Of a stretch of 16,837 bases of DNA, positions 1 to 6,640 are shown one piece after another. This DNA is from JACQFV01 sp964593585. Its GTDB lineage: Bacteria; Zixibacteria; MSB-5A5; WJJR01. A model generated the notes under the pieces. The model saw nothing but the letters and a program-made list of their open reading frames with translations, had not been told where the DNA came from and made no database searches. The DNA lies in assembly GCA_964593585.1 (NCBI GenBank), contig CAZQIZ010000042.1, positions 1 to 16,837 of the forward strand. The letters are read 5' to 3'. The position numbers were made by a program, and so were the translations under genes. Each line of letters starts with the position of its first letter. Within the stretch, counting starts at the first letter, position 1.

Positions 1-584
1 CATCCTGATCTGTCATCGTACATTGCAATCGTCATTATGTTAGAGGGTCTAAGGAAGAACGATGCGCTCTCCGGCGGAGCAGGGTCCGCTCCGGCTACCA
101 TCTCCCCGCAGTACCGGCCTTCAGCCCAAAGAAAGTGACCGTCAGGACTCACGAACGGCGGCGTTCCGTCACCCGCCGCCGAGCCGTAGCTGCTTGAAGC
201 GGGTCCGCTACAGTCGTTGGTCATTTCAGGAGCAGGAAAGAAGAATCTCCAAGGATTGGCGAACGGGAAAGGCCAGCACCCGGAGACATCATCACTTAAG
301 GGGCTATTGTAGACTCTCCCGGTCGGGTTTTCCGACAATGACTGCCAGCCCTGCACGAAGGCTCCTGATGGAGATCCACGTAACTCGAGCGGGAGAAGGA
401 TCCCCTTAATCGGCACAGCATTGTTGACCCAGATCGCGACTCTCACGCTGTCGGTGCCCGGGAGAACCGTCTTGGACTCGACCACGACTGAGTTCTCCAG
501 GGCGATCGCTGTGGAAGCACCCATCAGGGCGAACAAAGCAGTGATGCCAACCGCATAGGCGGCAAAAGGGAGCTTGATTCGCAT
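1..584 (-). CDS. Secreted protein of unknown function, C-terminus beyond the window edge
   Basis: Reading the minus strand from the ATG at 584 gives 194 codons with no stop up to the window edge, so the gene is cut at its 3' end. The N-terminus (MRIKLPFAAYAVGITALFAL, then MGASTAIA) is a typical Sec signal peptide with probable cleavage after the AIA at about residue 28. The mature part begins with alternating hydrophobic strands (SVVVESKTVLPGTDSVRVAI, then WVNN) ending in a GILLPLEL stretch. This resembles the start of the beta-sandwich, cohesin-like domains common in exported proteins of FCB bacteria. I infer this from style only and name no family. Later it is rich in Pro, Gly and Ser with three Cys. 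An AGGTGAG sequence lies just before the ATG and a strong promoter further up (620-647). Plus-strand reading of the same bases gives only basic, low-complexity protein, which supports the minus strand. Confidence 0.75.
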   Translation of the reverse strand, partial: MRIKLPFAAYAVGITALFALMGASTAIALENSVVVESKTVLPGTDSVRVAIWVNNAVPIKGILLPLELRGSPSGAFVQGWQSLSENPTGRVYNSPLSDDVSGCWPFPFANPWRFFFPAPEMTNDCSGPASSSYGSAAGDGTPPFVSPDGHFLWAEGRYCGEMVAGADPAPPESASFFLRPSNIMTIAMYDDRSG

Positions 585-619
585 GGGCTCACCTGACCTG
601 AATCTCGCTGCTGAATTCC

Positions 620-647
620 AGTATACTCGAGCGAATCAGCTTGTCAA
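620..647 (-). promoter_or_regulatory. Sigma-70-type promoter for the secreted-protein gene
   Basis: On the minus strand there is a perfect -35 box TTGACA (647-642), a 16-base spacer and a -10 box TATACT (625-620, five of six consensus bases). Transcription would start near 613, leaving a leader of about 28 bases that holds the AGGTGAG ribosome binding site before the ATG at 584. Box quality, spacing and position fit together well. The -35/-10 pattern differs from the promoters of true Bacteroidota. Confidence 0.65.
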
Positions 648-927
648 TCGGGCATTAGTCTCCGGAGTAATCCTGCATCCTGCTCTCTACCAAGAGGTCC
701 TGATGGTGTTTGGGGTGCGTCCTTCTCGCATCTCCCGTTGCTCGCTTGGCCGCAACTGCTTCGATGTCAGAGAGTTGCGCTGCACAAGGAGAATTGGGGC
801 GCGGTTGACAATCTTATCGCATTGTTCTTTGCACCGATTCCAGATTCCGGGTTTATTACATGCACCGTTGAAAGTCATATTGGGCCCGAGCCGCATTCGT
901 AACCAACATCAACTGTACAGGTGACAC
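648..927. other. Intergenic region between two divergent genes
   Basis: With the promoter and leader at 585-647, the gene-free stretch is 343 bases. It is lower in GC than the genes around it. Short open frames here have no plausible start context or protein-like composition. A TTGACA occurs at 805-810 on the plus strand but has no good -10 partner, so I assign no promoter for the acetyltransferase. An AGGTGA at 919-924 is its likely ribosome binding site. Confidence 0.5.
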
Positions 928-1386
928 ATGTTTCCCCAAGACCCTTGGAAGATCACTGACTGCAAAATCGATCCATCCGCCAAGATCTTCTCGCCGGTCA
1001 ACCTCTATGGTTGCACCATCGGCAAGGACTGCATGATCGGACCGTTCACCGAGATCCAACGCGGCGCGGTGATCGGTGACCGCACGCGCGTGCAGTCGCA
1101 CGCGTTTATCTGCGAACTGGTGACGATTGAAGAAGACTGCTTCATCTCGCACGGGGTGATGTTCACCAATGACCGGATGCCGCCGTTGCCGCGGGAGAAG
1201 TGGGAAAAGACGGTGGTCAAGCGCAAGGCGATGATCGGGACCGGCGCGGTGCTGTTGCCGGTGACGATCGGCGAGGGGGCGGTGGTCGGCGCCGGCGCGG
1301 TGGTGACCAAGGATGTCCCCGACTGGGCAGTGGTGGTGGGCAATCCGGCGCGGGTGCTGAAGATGTTGCCGAAGGGGAGTCGGTAG
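928..1386 (+). CDS. Hexapeptide-repeat (left-handed beta-helix) acetyltransferase, WbpD/WlbB-like
   Basis: A 152-residue protein built of hexapeptide repeats (for example IGKDCMIGPFTEI, IGDRTRVQSHAFI, IGEGAVVGAGAVV), which fold into the trimeric left-handed beta-helix of acetyl-CoA-dependent sugar acyltransferases. The FTNDRMP segment and the closing VVVGNPARVLK are typical of the group that N-acetylates amino sugars of nucleotide sugars for surface polysaccharides (WbpD, WlbB, QdtC types). The exact sugar cannot be told from sequence. Length is near normal for this group, which is about 150-190 residues. The ATG at 928 has an AGGTGA three bases upstream, a short spacing. No other polysaccharide gene lies nearby, so it appears as a stand-alone gene. 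It is followed after 24 bases by hairpins that could end its transcript. Confidence 0.85.
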   Translation: MFPQDPWKITDCKIDPSAKIFSPVNLYGCTIGKDCMIGPFTEIQRGAVIGDRTRVQSHAFICELVTIEEDCFISHGVMFTNDRMPPLPREKWEKTVVKRKAMIGTGAVLLPVTIGEGAVVGAGAVVTKDVPDWAVVVGNPARVLKMLPKGSR

Positions 1387-1433
1387 TCCGAGGGTGATGG
1401 GTCCCCTCACCCGAATCGCCGGAGGCGATTCGG

Positions 1434-1516
1434 CCTCTCCCAGAGGGAGAGGCGAACCTCCCTTCCAGGAAACACGTCAGTTTTCTGAGCTCGTGGGGGC
1501 CTTAGAGCGTACGAAG
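1434..1516. repeat. Direct repeat copy 1 (83 bp, period 131)
   Basis: Starts with the CCTCTCCC hairpin and continues through CTGAGCTCGTGGGGGCCTTA and AGAGCGT to GAAG. The second copy starts 131 bases downstream and differs at only a few positions, so the duplication is recent. Confidence 0.8.
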
Positions 1517-1564
1517 CCAGCGGAGGACCTTGCCGCAGACTTGGTATCCCACTCAATCGGTTTA

Positions 1565-1647
1565 CCTCTCCCAGAGGGAGAGGCGAACCTCCTTACCAGA
1601 AAACACGTCGGCTTTCTGAGCTCGTGGGGGCCTTAGAGCGTGAGAAG
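1565..1647. repeat. Direct repeat copy 2 (83 bp)
   Basis: Near-identical to 1434-1516, with changes such as CAGGAAAC to CAGAAAAC and GTCAGTTTT to GTCGGCTTT. The 48 bases between the copies are not repeated. It ends about 180 bases before the ileS leader peptide. Confidence 0.8.
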
Positions 1648-1785
1648 GCGACTGATTACCTCCCCGCGATATTGGTGACTTCACCCAAGCAGTTCACCTC
1701 TCCCGTTGGGAGAGGTCGTCGCGTGCCTCCGGGCGCGGGACGGGTGAGGGCGCTTGGGGGCGAAGCGGTCTCCTCTTGGCGCCTG

Positions 1786-1815
1786 TTGCCCTGGCGGTGG
1801 TGGCCGATGTATATT
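1786..1815 (+). promoter_or_regulatory. Possible promoter of the ileS leader (weak)
   Basis: TTGCCC (1786-1791), an 18-base spacer and TATATT (1810-1815) give nine of twelve consensus bases. Transcription would start near 1822. That would leave the leader-peptide ATG (1828) almost leaderless and exclude the GGTGA at 1816-1820 from the RNA. If that ribosome binding site is used, the real promoter lies further upstream, perhaps inside the repeat block. I cannot decide between these. Confidence 0.3.
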
Positions 1816-1827
1816 GGTGACGGCGTT

Positions 1828-1869
1828 ATGATGATACCGGCGACCATCATCCGAATTATCGGGACCTGA
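1828..1869 (+). CDS. Isoleucine-rich leader peptide of the ileS attenuator
   Basis: A 13-codon ORF, MMIPATIIRIIGT, with Ile at codons 3, 7, 8, 10 and 11, and all three Ile codons used (ATA, ATC, ATC, ATT, ATC). A GGTGA Shine-Dalgarno core (1816-1820) lies seven bases before the ATG. An in-frame ATG at 1807 would add seven residues including one more Ile. The stop (1867-1869) lies 10 bases before the switching segment 1879-1885, and a terminator follows at 1903-1936. This is the layout of amino-acid leader peptides such as those of trp, ilv and pheST. The proposed role is that ribosomes stall at the Ile codons when charged Ile-tRNA is low, letting transcription continue into ileS. ORF, codons and spacing are seen directly; the function is inferred. 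Confidence 0.72.
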   Translation: MMIPATIIRIIGT

Positions 1870-1917
1870 ATCCCGCTCGGTCGCCATTTGTGAGACTTGG
1901 ACACGACGCCGGCGACC
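1839..1917 (+). promoter_or_regulatory. Alternative RNA pairing (pre-emptor/antiterminator) of the ileS attenuator
   Basis: GGTCGCC at 1879-1885 is perfectly complementary to two identical GGCGACC segments: 1839-1845 inside the leader peptide (codons for Pro-Ala-Thr) and 1911-1917 in the left arm and loop of the terminator. The identity extends to CCGGCGACC at 1837-1845 and 1909-1917. A ribosome stalled at Ile codons 7-11 would cover the first copy, freeing 1879-1885 to pair with 1911-1917 and break the terminator. A ribosome reaching the stop codon would cover 1879-1885 and let the terminator form. A small hairpin CGGGA/TCCCG (1860-1875) also exists between them. Confidence 0.65.
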
Positions 1918-1936
1918 CGCCGGCGTCGTTTTGTTT
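1903..1936 (+). terminator. Rho-independent terminator in the ileS leader (attenuator)
   Basis: A perfect 12-bp stem, ACGACGCCGGCG (1903-1914) with CGCCGGCGTCGT (1918-1929), a 3-base loop ACC and the tract TTTGTTT (1930-1936). It points towards ileS and ends 65 bases before its ATG, more than 500 bases after the acetyltransferase stop. That position is odd for ending the upstream transcript but fitting for an attenuator. Confidence 0.85.
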
Positions 1937-2001
1937 GCAATAACAGCCGTGACATTCCGCGCCCGACAGTGTAAATAGGCGCGTTTCAAGGCCGGTCAAC
2001 G

Positions 2002-5000
2002 ATGAATCAGAAAACCGACATGCTCGATCCCGAGACCGAATTGGCCTCGACACGCACCTCCTACGCCGAACTGGAAGAGCGGATTCTGGCCTTCTGGGAC
2101 CAGGAGAAGATCTTCGAACAGTCGATCGCGATCCGTCGCGACGCCCCCGCTTTTGTCTTCTTCGAGGGGCCGCCGACCGCCAACGGCAAACCGGGCATTC
2201 ACCATGTGATTGCCCGCACGATCAAGGACCTGGTCTGCCGCTACCGGACGATGAAGGGGTTCCGTGTTGATCGCAAGGGGGGCTGGGACACCCACGGGCT
2301 GCCGGTCGAGATCGAAGTGGAGCGGAAGCTGGGTCTGGAATCCAAGCAGAAGATCATCGAGTACGGCGTCGACAAGTTCAATGCCCAGTGCCGCGAGTCG
2401 GTCTTCACCTACAAGCGCGACTGGGACCGTCTGACCCGCCGCATCGCCTTCTGGCTGGATCTCGAGCACCCGTATGTGACCTTTGAGAACAACTATATCG
2501 AGACGGTCTGGTGGATTCTGGCGCAGTTTTTCCAGCGCGACCTGCTCTATGAAGGGCACAAGATTGTCCCGTACTGTCCGCGCTGCGGCACCGGGCTTTC
2601 AAGCCACGAGGTGGCGCAGGGATACGACACCGTCAAGGATCCTTCGATCACCGTGATCATGCCGTTGCGCGACGATCCGGACACGGCGCTGCTGGTCTGG
2701 ACGACCACGCCATGGACGCTGGTTTCCAATGCCGCGGTGGCGGTCGGAGAGGGGATCGACTACATCCGGGCGCGCAAGGACGGGAAGACTTACATCCTCG
2801 CCGAGGCGCGGGCGCAGGCGGTGCTCAAGGGCGAGTATGAAGTCCTCGAGCGGATGAAGGGACGTGATCTGGTTGGGCGCAATTATATCCCGCTCTTCGA
2901 CTACTTCGCGCACACGCCGGAGCCGGCGGCCTTCAGCGTGTTGCCCGCCGACTTTGTCAGCACCGAAGACGGCACCGGAATTGTGCACATCGCCCCGGCT
3001 TTCGGCGCCGACGACTATGAACTGGGCCGCGCGCAGGGACTGCCGGTGCTGCAACCGGTGCGTCCCGACGGCACCTTCGAGGAGAGGATCGCGCCGTATG
3101 CCGGGCAGTTTGTCAAGGATGCCGACAAGACAATCATCCGCGATCTTAAGGGAATGGGCCGTCTCTACGACGCCGGGCAAATCGAGCACACCTATCCGTT
3201 CTGCTGGCGGTGCGACACGCCGCTTCTGTACTATGCGCGTCGGTCCTGGTACATCCGCACCTCGCAATTCCGCGACCGTCTGCAGGAGCTGAACAACACG
3301 ATCCACTGGTATCCACCGGAGATCGGCGCGGGGCGGTTCGGGGAGTGGCTGTCCAACAACGTCGACTGGGCGTTGTCGCGCGAGCGGTTCTGGGGGACGC
3401 CATTGCCGATCTGGGTCTGCGCCTGTGGCGAGAAAACCGCGGTCGAATCGGTGGCCGACCTGAAGGCGCGCGGTTCGCATCTGCCCGAGCCGCTGGATCT
3501 GCACAAGCCGTATGTCGACGCGATCACCATCGACTGCCCGAAGTGCGGCCGGCCGATGCGGCGTGTGCCCGAGGTCATCGATGTCTGGTTTGACTCGGGG
3601 GCGATGCCGTTTGCGCAGTGGCATTACCCGTTTGAGAACAAGGATCGTTTCGACGCGCTGTTTCCGGCCGACTTCATCTCCGAGGCGGTCGACCAGACGC
3701 GCGGCTGGTTCTATTCCCTGCACGCCATCTCGACGCTTCTGATGGACCGGGTCTGCTTCAAAAACTGCCTGGTGATGGAGTTCATCGTCGACAAGCAGGG
3801 GCGGAAGATGTCGAAGTCGCGCGGGAATGTGGTGGACCCGTGGGAGGTGATCAAAGCCGACGGCGCCGACGCGCTGCGCTGGTACCTTTTGGCGGTGTCG
3901 CAGCCCTGGTTGCCGACGCGGTTTGACACCGCGGCGGTGACCGAAGTGCGAAATCGCTTCTTCGACACCTGGGAGAACACGCTGTCGTTCTATCACCTCT
4001 ACGCCGGCATCGACAAGGTCGACACGGTGTCGATCCTCGCGCGCCGCGCCTCGTCGCAGGAATTCGACCGCTGGATCACCTCACGCGCGGCCAGTGTCTG
4101 CGCTCAGGTCGACAAGGCGTATGATGAGTACGATCTCACCCGGGCGGTGCGCACGATCGCCGATTTCGTGGTCGATGATCTCTCGAACTGGTATGTCCGT
4201 CTCAACCGCCGCCGGTTCTGGGGCGCCGAGAACGATGATGACAAGCTGGATGCCTACGCGACGTTGGCGCGGACGCTTATGATGGTGTCGCAGTTGGCGG
4301 CGCCGGCGGCGCCGTTCTTCGCCGACTACGCGTATCGCGAACTGCTCGGCGGCGCCGCCGTCTCCGGCGCATTTCCGGCGTCGGTGCATCTGACCGATTT
4401 CCCGGTCTCCGACCGGGCGGCGATTGATCCGGAGCTGGAAGCGCGGATGGCGGCGGCGCAGGAGGTGGTGTCGCTGGGACGGGCGGCGCGGGCCAAGACC
4501 CGGCTGAAGACCCGTCAACCGCTGGCGGAGGCGATCATTATTCGTCCGGCGGATTGGAACTCCGGCTTGCTGGAACCGGTTACCGCGTTGATTGCGGCGG
4601 AACTCAATGTGAAACGGGTGAGTATGCGCGAATCGTTGGAAGGTGTCGGGAAACTGGCGTTGAAGCCGAACTTCGCGGTGCTGGGAGGCCGGATCGGCGC
4701 GCGCATGAAGGAGTTGCAGCAGGCGGTGGCCGCCTGGGACATGAAAACCGCCGAGCAGTATTGCCGCACGCAGAGCGCCGAAGTCCCGTTGAGCGGGGGG
4801 CCGGTGAAGCTGGGAGCGGGCGATTTGGTGATAGACATCACCCCCCTGCCCGGGTATCATTGCGAGTCCGATGGGCGGCTGATTGTGGCCATCGACACCC
4901 GTTTGACCGAAGAGTTAGAGGCCGAGGGTTTTGCGCGGGAACTGGTCAACCGTGTCCAGAACATGCGCAAGAAGCTGGGTCTGGCGGTGACCGACCGGAT

Positions 5001-5187
5001 CATTCTGACGGTCCGGACGACGCCGGCGGCGCTCTCAGGAATTCGCCGGCATGCCGATAAGATCAAGGACGAAACGCTGGCGGTCGAATTCCATCTGGCG
5101 GACCGTCCGGCCGATGACCTGGAGGGCGAAAAAGTTGATCTGAACGGGGAGCCGGCCACCATCGCCATCGCCCCCCGGCGCGTATAA
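2002..5187 (+). CDS. ileS: Isoleucyl-tRNA synthetase, type 2 (eukaryote-like) with GXHH signature
   Basis: Charges tRNA-Ile with isoleucine in the cytoplasm. At 1061 residues it is full length for the eukaryote-like IleRS2 class. The class I signature near the N-terminus reads GIHH (residues 65-68) instead of HIGH, after the FFEGPPTANG motif. KMSKS is intact at 602-606. The WDTHGLPVE motif, an editing (CP1) region and several Cys pairs (CPRC, CWRC, CPKC) are present, with the tRNA-binding helical domain and the type 2 C-terminal extension after them. The first ATG (2002) has only a weak AAGG ten bases upstream; the second in-frame ATG is at 2020. It heads an operon with a DksA-like gene 21 bases on. 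Its leader carries an Ile-rich attenuator, so expression probably rises when Ile-tRNA is uncharged. From family knowledge, GXHH IleRS2 enzymes resist mupirocin strongly. Confidence 0.97.
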   Translation: MNQKTDMLDPETELASTRTSYAELEERILAFWDQEKIFEQSIAIRRDAPAFVFFEGPPTANGKPGIHHVIARTIKDLVCRYRTMKGFRVDRKGGWDTHGLPVEIEVERKLGLESKQKIIEYGVDKFNAQCRESVFTYKRDWDRLTRRIAFWLDLEHPYVTFENNYIETVWWILAQFFQRDLLYEGHKIVPYCPRCGTGLSSHEVAQGYDTVKDPSITVIMPLRDDPDTALLVWTTTPWTLVSNAAVAVGEGIDYIRARKDGKTYILAEARAQAVLKGEYEVLERMKGRDLVGRNYIPLFDYFAHTPEPAAFSVLPADFVSTEDGTGIVHIAPAFGADDYELGRAQGLPVLQPVRPDGTFEERIAPYAGQFVKDADKTIIRDLKGMGRLYDAGQIEHTYPFCWRCDTPLLYYARRSWYIRTSQFRDRLQELNNTIHWYPPEIGAGRFGEWLSNNVDWALSRERFWGTPLPIWVCACGEKTAVESVADLKARGSHLPEPLDLHKPYVDAITIDCPKCGRPMRRVPEVIDVWFDSGAMPFAQWHYPFENKDRFDALFPADFISEAVDQTRGWFYSLHAISTLLMDRVCFKNCLVMEFIVDKQGRKMSKSRGNVVDPWEVIKADGADALRWYLLAVSQPWLPTRFDTAAVTEVRNRFFDTWENTLSFYHLYAGIDKVDTVSILARRASSQEFDRWITSRAASVCAQVDKAYDEYDLTRAVRTIADFVVDDLSNWYVRLNRRRFWGAENDDDKLDAYATLARTLMMVSQLAAPAAPFFADYAYRELLGGAAVSGAFPASVHLTDFPVSDRAAIDPELEARMAAAQEVVSLGRAARAKTRLKTRQPLAEAIIIRPADWNSGLLEPVTALIAAELNVKRVSMRESLEGVGKLALKPNFAVLGGRIGARMKELQQAVAAWDMKTAEQYCRTQSAEVPLSGGPVKLGAGDLVIDITPLPGYHCESDGRLIVAIDTRLTEELEAEGFARELVNRVQNMRKKLGLAVTDRIILTVRTTPAALSGIRRHADKIKDETLAVEFHLADRPADDLEGEKVDLNGEPATIAIAPRRV

Positions 5188-5208
5188 GAGCAGCCCAGGA
5201 GAAGCCGA

Positions 5209-5610
5209 GTGAACAAGAAAGACCTGAAAAAGTTTGAAGAGATGCTCTTGGCCAAGCGCGCGGAACTGGTCGCCGATATCGGCCACCTGCGCAAGAACGC
5301 CATGGACTCGACCCCGACCGAGGCGGCCGGCGATCTGTCGACGCACGCCTACCACATGGCTGACCAGGGGACCGACGCCGAGGAGCGCGAGAAATCGTTC
5401 TATTTCGCGTCGAAGTCCGGACGGTTTCTCTACCACATCGATGAGGCGTTGCGGCGCATCAAGGAAGGCACCTACGGCAAGTGCGAGGTGTGCGGCAACG
5501 ACATCTCGGTGGCGCGGCTGGAGGCCGTGCCGCACGCCCGTCTCTGCATCTCCTGCAAGGAGAAAGACGAGCAGCAGAAGGCGCGCGGCATTTCCGACGC
5601 CGCGGTGTAA
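5209..5610 (+). CDS. DksA/TraR-family zinc-finger RNA polymerase-binding protein
   Basis: 133 residues starting at GTG 5209, with an AGGAGA six bases upstream. The first 85 residues are a helical, charged coiled coil with an acidic tip region (ADQGTDAEERE, about 51-61). This is followed by a four-Cys zinc finger, CEVC (92-95) and CISC (113-116), with the typical EAVPHARLC segment between them. Members bind the secondary channel of RNA polymerase and tune initiation, together with ppGpp in the case of DksA. Whether this one responds to ppGpp cannot be read from the sequence. It lies 21 bases after ileS and 27 before lspA, an arrangement found in several phyla. If the ileS attenuator is real, this regulator would also follow Ile-tRNA charging. 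Confidence 0.88.
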   Translation: MNKKDLKKFEEMLLAKRAELVADIGHLRKNAMDSTPTEAAGDLSTHAYHMADQGTDAEEREKSFYFASKSGRFLYHIDEALRRIKEGTYGKCEVCGNDISVARLEAVPHARLCISCKEKDEQQKARGISDAAV

Positions 5611-5637
5611 TCCCTGCCTTTTTCCCGCCCGAATCCA

Positions 5638-6276
5638 TTGTCCGAGACGCTACCACTGGCTTCCACACACCCGCGACGGGTGATGTGGATGCTTGTGCTG
5701 GCGTTGGTGGTGCTTGACCAGATCTCGAAGTTCCTGGTCGTCTCGACCATGGACCTCTATGAGAGCATCCCGCTTCTGGGCGATTGGCTGCGCATCACCT
5801 ACATTCGCAATCCCGGCGGGGCCTTTGGGCTGCGCTGGGGGCATGTGGCGGTGTACTATGTGGCGGCGGCGCTGGTGATCGCCTGGATTGTATGGCACCT
5901 CTGGCGTGAGGGATCGACCGGCCGTCTTTCGATGTGGGCGTTGGCGCTCATCCTCGCCGGGGCGCTGGGCAATCTTGTCGACCGCGTGTTGCAGGGTGAG
6001 GTTGTGGACTTCATCGACTGTGAGTTCTTCGATCTGGCGGTGCCGGCCTTCAACCTCGGCATCTTGCATCATCCGGGGCTGGAACTGGATCGCTGGCCGA
6101 CCTTCAATGTTGCCGACTCGGCGGTGACGATCGGCGTGGTCGCCCTGCTAGTCTCGCTAATCCGCGACCCCGTACTCTTCGGCTATCCAGTCGCGCCGGA
6201 GCCGCTGGAACCAGCCGGCAGAGGAGATGTTCAGCAGACCGGCCATACCCCGCCCGCCTCGCGCACGTCAGTGTAA
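5638..6276 (+). CDS. lspA: Lipoprotein signal peptidase (signal peptidase II)
   Basis: An inner-membrane aspartyl protease that removes signal peptides from diacylglyceryl-modified prolipoproteins. Four hydrophobic segments are visible, with the conserved motifs NPGGAFG (58-64), GALGNLVDR (108-116), VVDF with catalytic Asp124, and FNVADS with catalytic Asp160. The two Asp are 36 residues apart, against 27 in the E. coli enzyme, so there is an insert of about nine residues in that loop. The last 35 residues form a Pro/Gly-rich tail without motifs. The start is uncertain: TTG at 5638 lacks a clear ribosome binding site, and GTG 5680 or ATG 5683 would still keep the first membrane helix. It sits in the ileS operon, and a probable client lipoprotein is encoded at 10350. 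Confidence 0.93.
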   Translation: MSETLPLASTHPRRVMWMLVLALVVLDQISKFLVVSTMDLYESIPLLGDWLRITYIRNPGGAFGLRWGHVAVYYVAAALVIAWIVWHLWREGSTGRLSMWALALILAGALGNLVDRVLQGEVVDFIDCEFFDLAVPAFNLGILHHPGLELDRWPTFNVADSAVTIGVVALLVSLIRDPVLFGYPVAPEPLEPAGRGDVQQTGHTPPASRTSV

Positions 6277-6315
6277 GGGCGGCGACAGACCTCAGCGAAT
6301 CGGACGGACGACCCT

Positions 6316-6630
6316 ATGAGCAATGGAACCCCCATCCCGAAGGAAATCGGCCGTGCCAATCAGTGGGACATCAAGATCCGCTGGAACAACGGCCATGAGC
6401 ACATCTTCCCGGCGCGCTTCCTGCGTCTGGCCTGCCCCTGCGCGGCCTGTGTGGAGGAGATGACCGGCGAGAAGCTCGTGACCGAGGAGATGGTGCCGGC
6501 CGATGTCCATCCTCTGTCCATCCACCCGGTCGGCCGATACGCGATCCAGATTATCTGGAGCGACGGCCATCAGACGGGCATCTACACGTGGGAACGTCTG
6601 TGGCAGTTGGCCGAAGCGCTGCCACGCTAG
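6316..6630 (+). CDS. DUF971 (GBBH-like N-terminal domain) protein
   Basis: 104 residues covering a single DUF971 domain: WDIKIRWNNGHEHIFPARFL, then RLACPCAACVEE with Cys40, Cys42 and Cys45, and the closing WSDGHQTGIYTWERLW. The domain is the small zinc-binding fold found at the N-terminus of gamma-butyrobetaine hydroxylase. In bacteria it occurs alone or next to or fused with Mrp/ApbC-type iron-sulfur carrier ATPases. No such ATPase is in this window, and the actual role of stand-alone members is unknown. It follows lspA by 39 bases, is probably the last gene of the ileS operon, and ends only 10 bases from the 3' end of the convergent alr. No terminator hairpin is visible between them. Confidence 0.85.
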   Translation: MSNGTPIPKEIGRANQWDIKIRWNNGHEHIFPARFLRLACPCAACVEEMTGEKLVTEEMVPADVHPLSIHPVGRYAIQIIWSDGHQTGIYTWERLWQLAEALPR

Positions 6631-6640
6631 GCGGACTGTC

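Larger units (their letters stand above)
1404..1750. repeat. REP/REPIN-like hairpin repeat block
   Basis: The block is bounded by inverted ends CCCTCACCC (1404-1412) and GGGTGAGGG (1742-1750). Inside are hairpins: CCGAATCGCC/GGCGATTCGG with a GGA loop (1411-1433), CCTCTCCC/GGGAGAGG with a 3-base loop (1434-1452), the same again in the second direct copy (1565-1583), and CCTCTCCC/GGGAGAGG with a GTT loop (1697-1715). The same CCTCTCCC and GGGTGAGGG words make up the array at 14096-14554, so both belong to one dispersed family. Such elements are known as REPs or REPINs and are moved by RAYT transposases, none of which is in this window. Short open frames crossing the block are artefacts of the repeats. 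Confidence 0.75.

Noticed and set aside
62..409. Plus-strand ORF of 115 codons at the left edge
   Set aside because: It is the shadow of the minus-strand secreted-protein gene. Its product is basic and low-complexity, while the opposite frame has a signal peptide, ribosome binding site and promoter.
574..924. Plus-strand ORF of 116 codons
   Set aside because: It has no ribosome binding site and no recognisable pattern. It crosses the promoter and start of the minus-strand gene.
1394..1869. Two plus-strand ORFs of about 80 codons covering the repeat block and the leader peptide
   Set aside because: They run through hairpin repeats and are open only because of the repeat composition. Only the last 13 codons of the second, with their own ribosome binding site, are kept as the leader peptide.
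1816..1936. T-box riboswitch for ileS
   Set aside because: I found no T-box consensus or specifier-loop arrangement. The Ile-rich ORF and alternative pairing explain the terminator better.
2599..3996. Long 465-codon minus-strand ORF opposite ileS
   Set aside because: It is a high-GC antisense shadow of a clear IleRS gene, with Arg/His/Pro-rich composition and no motifs.
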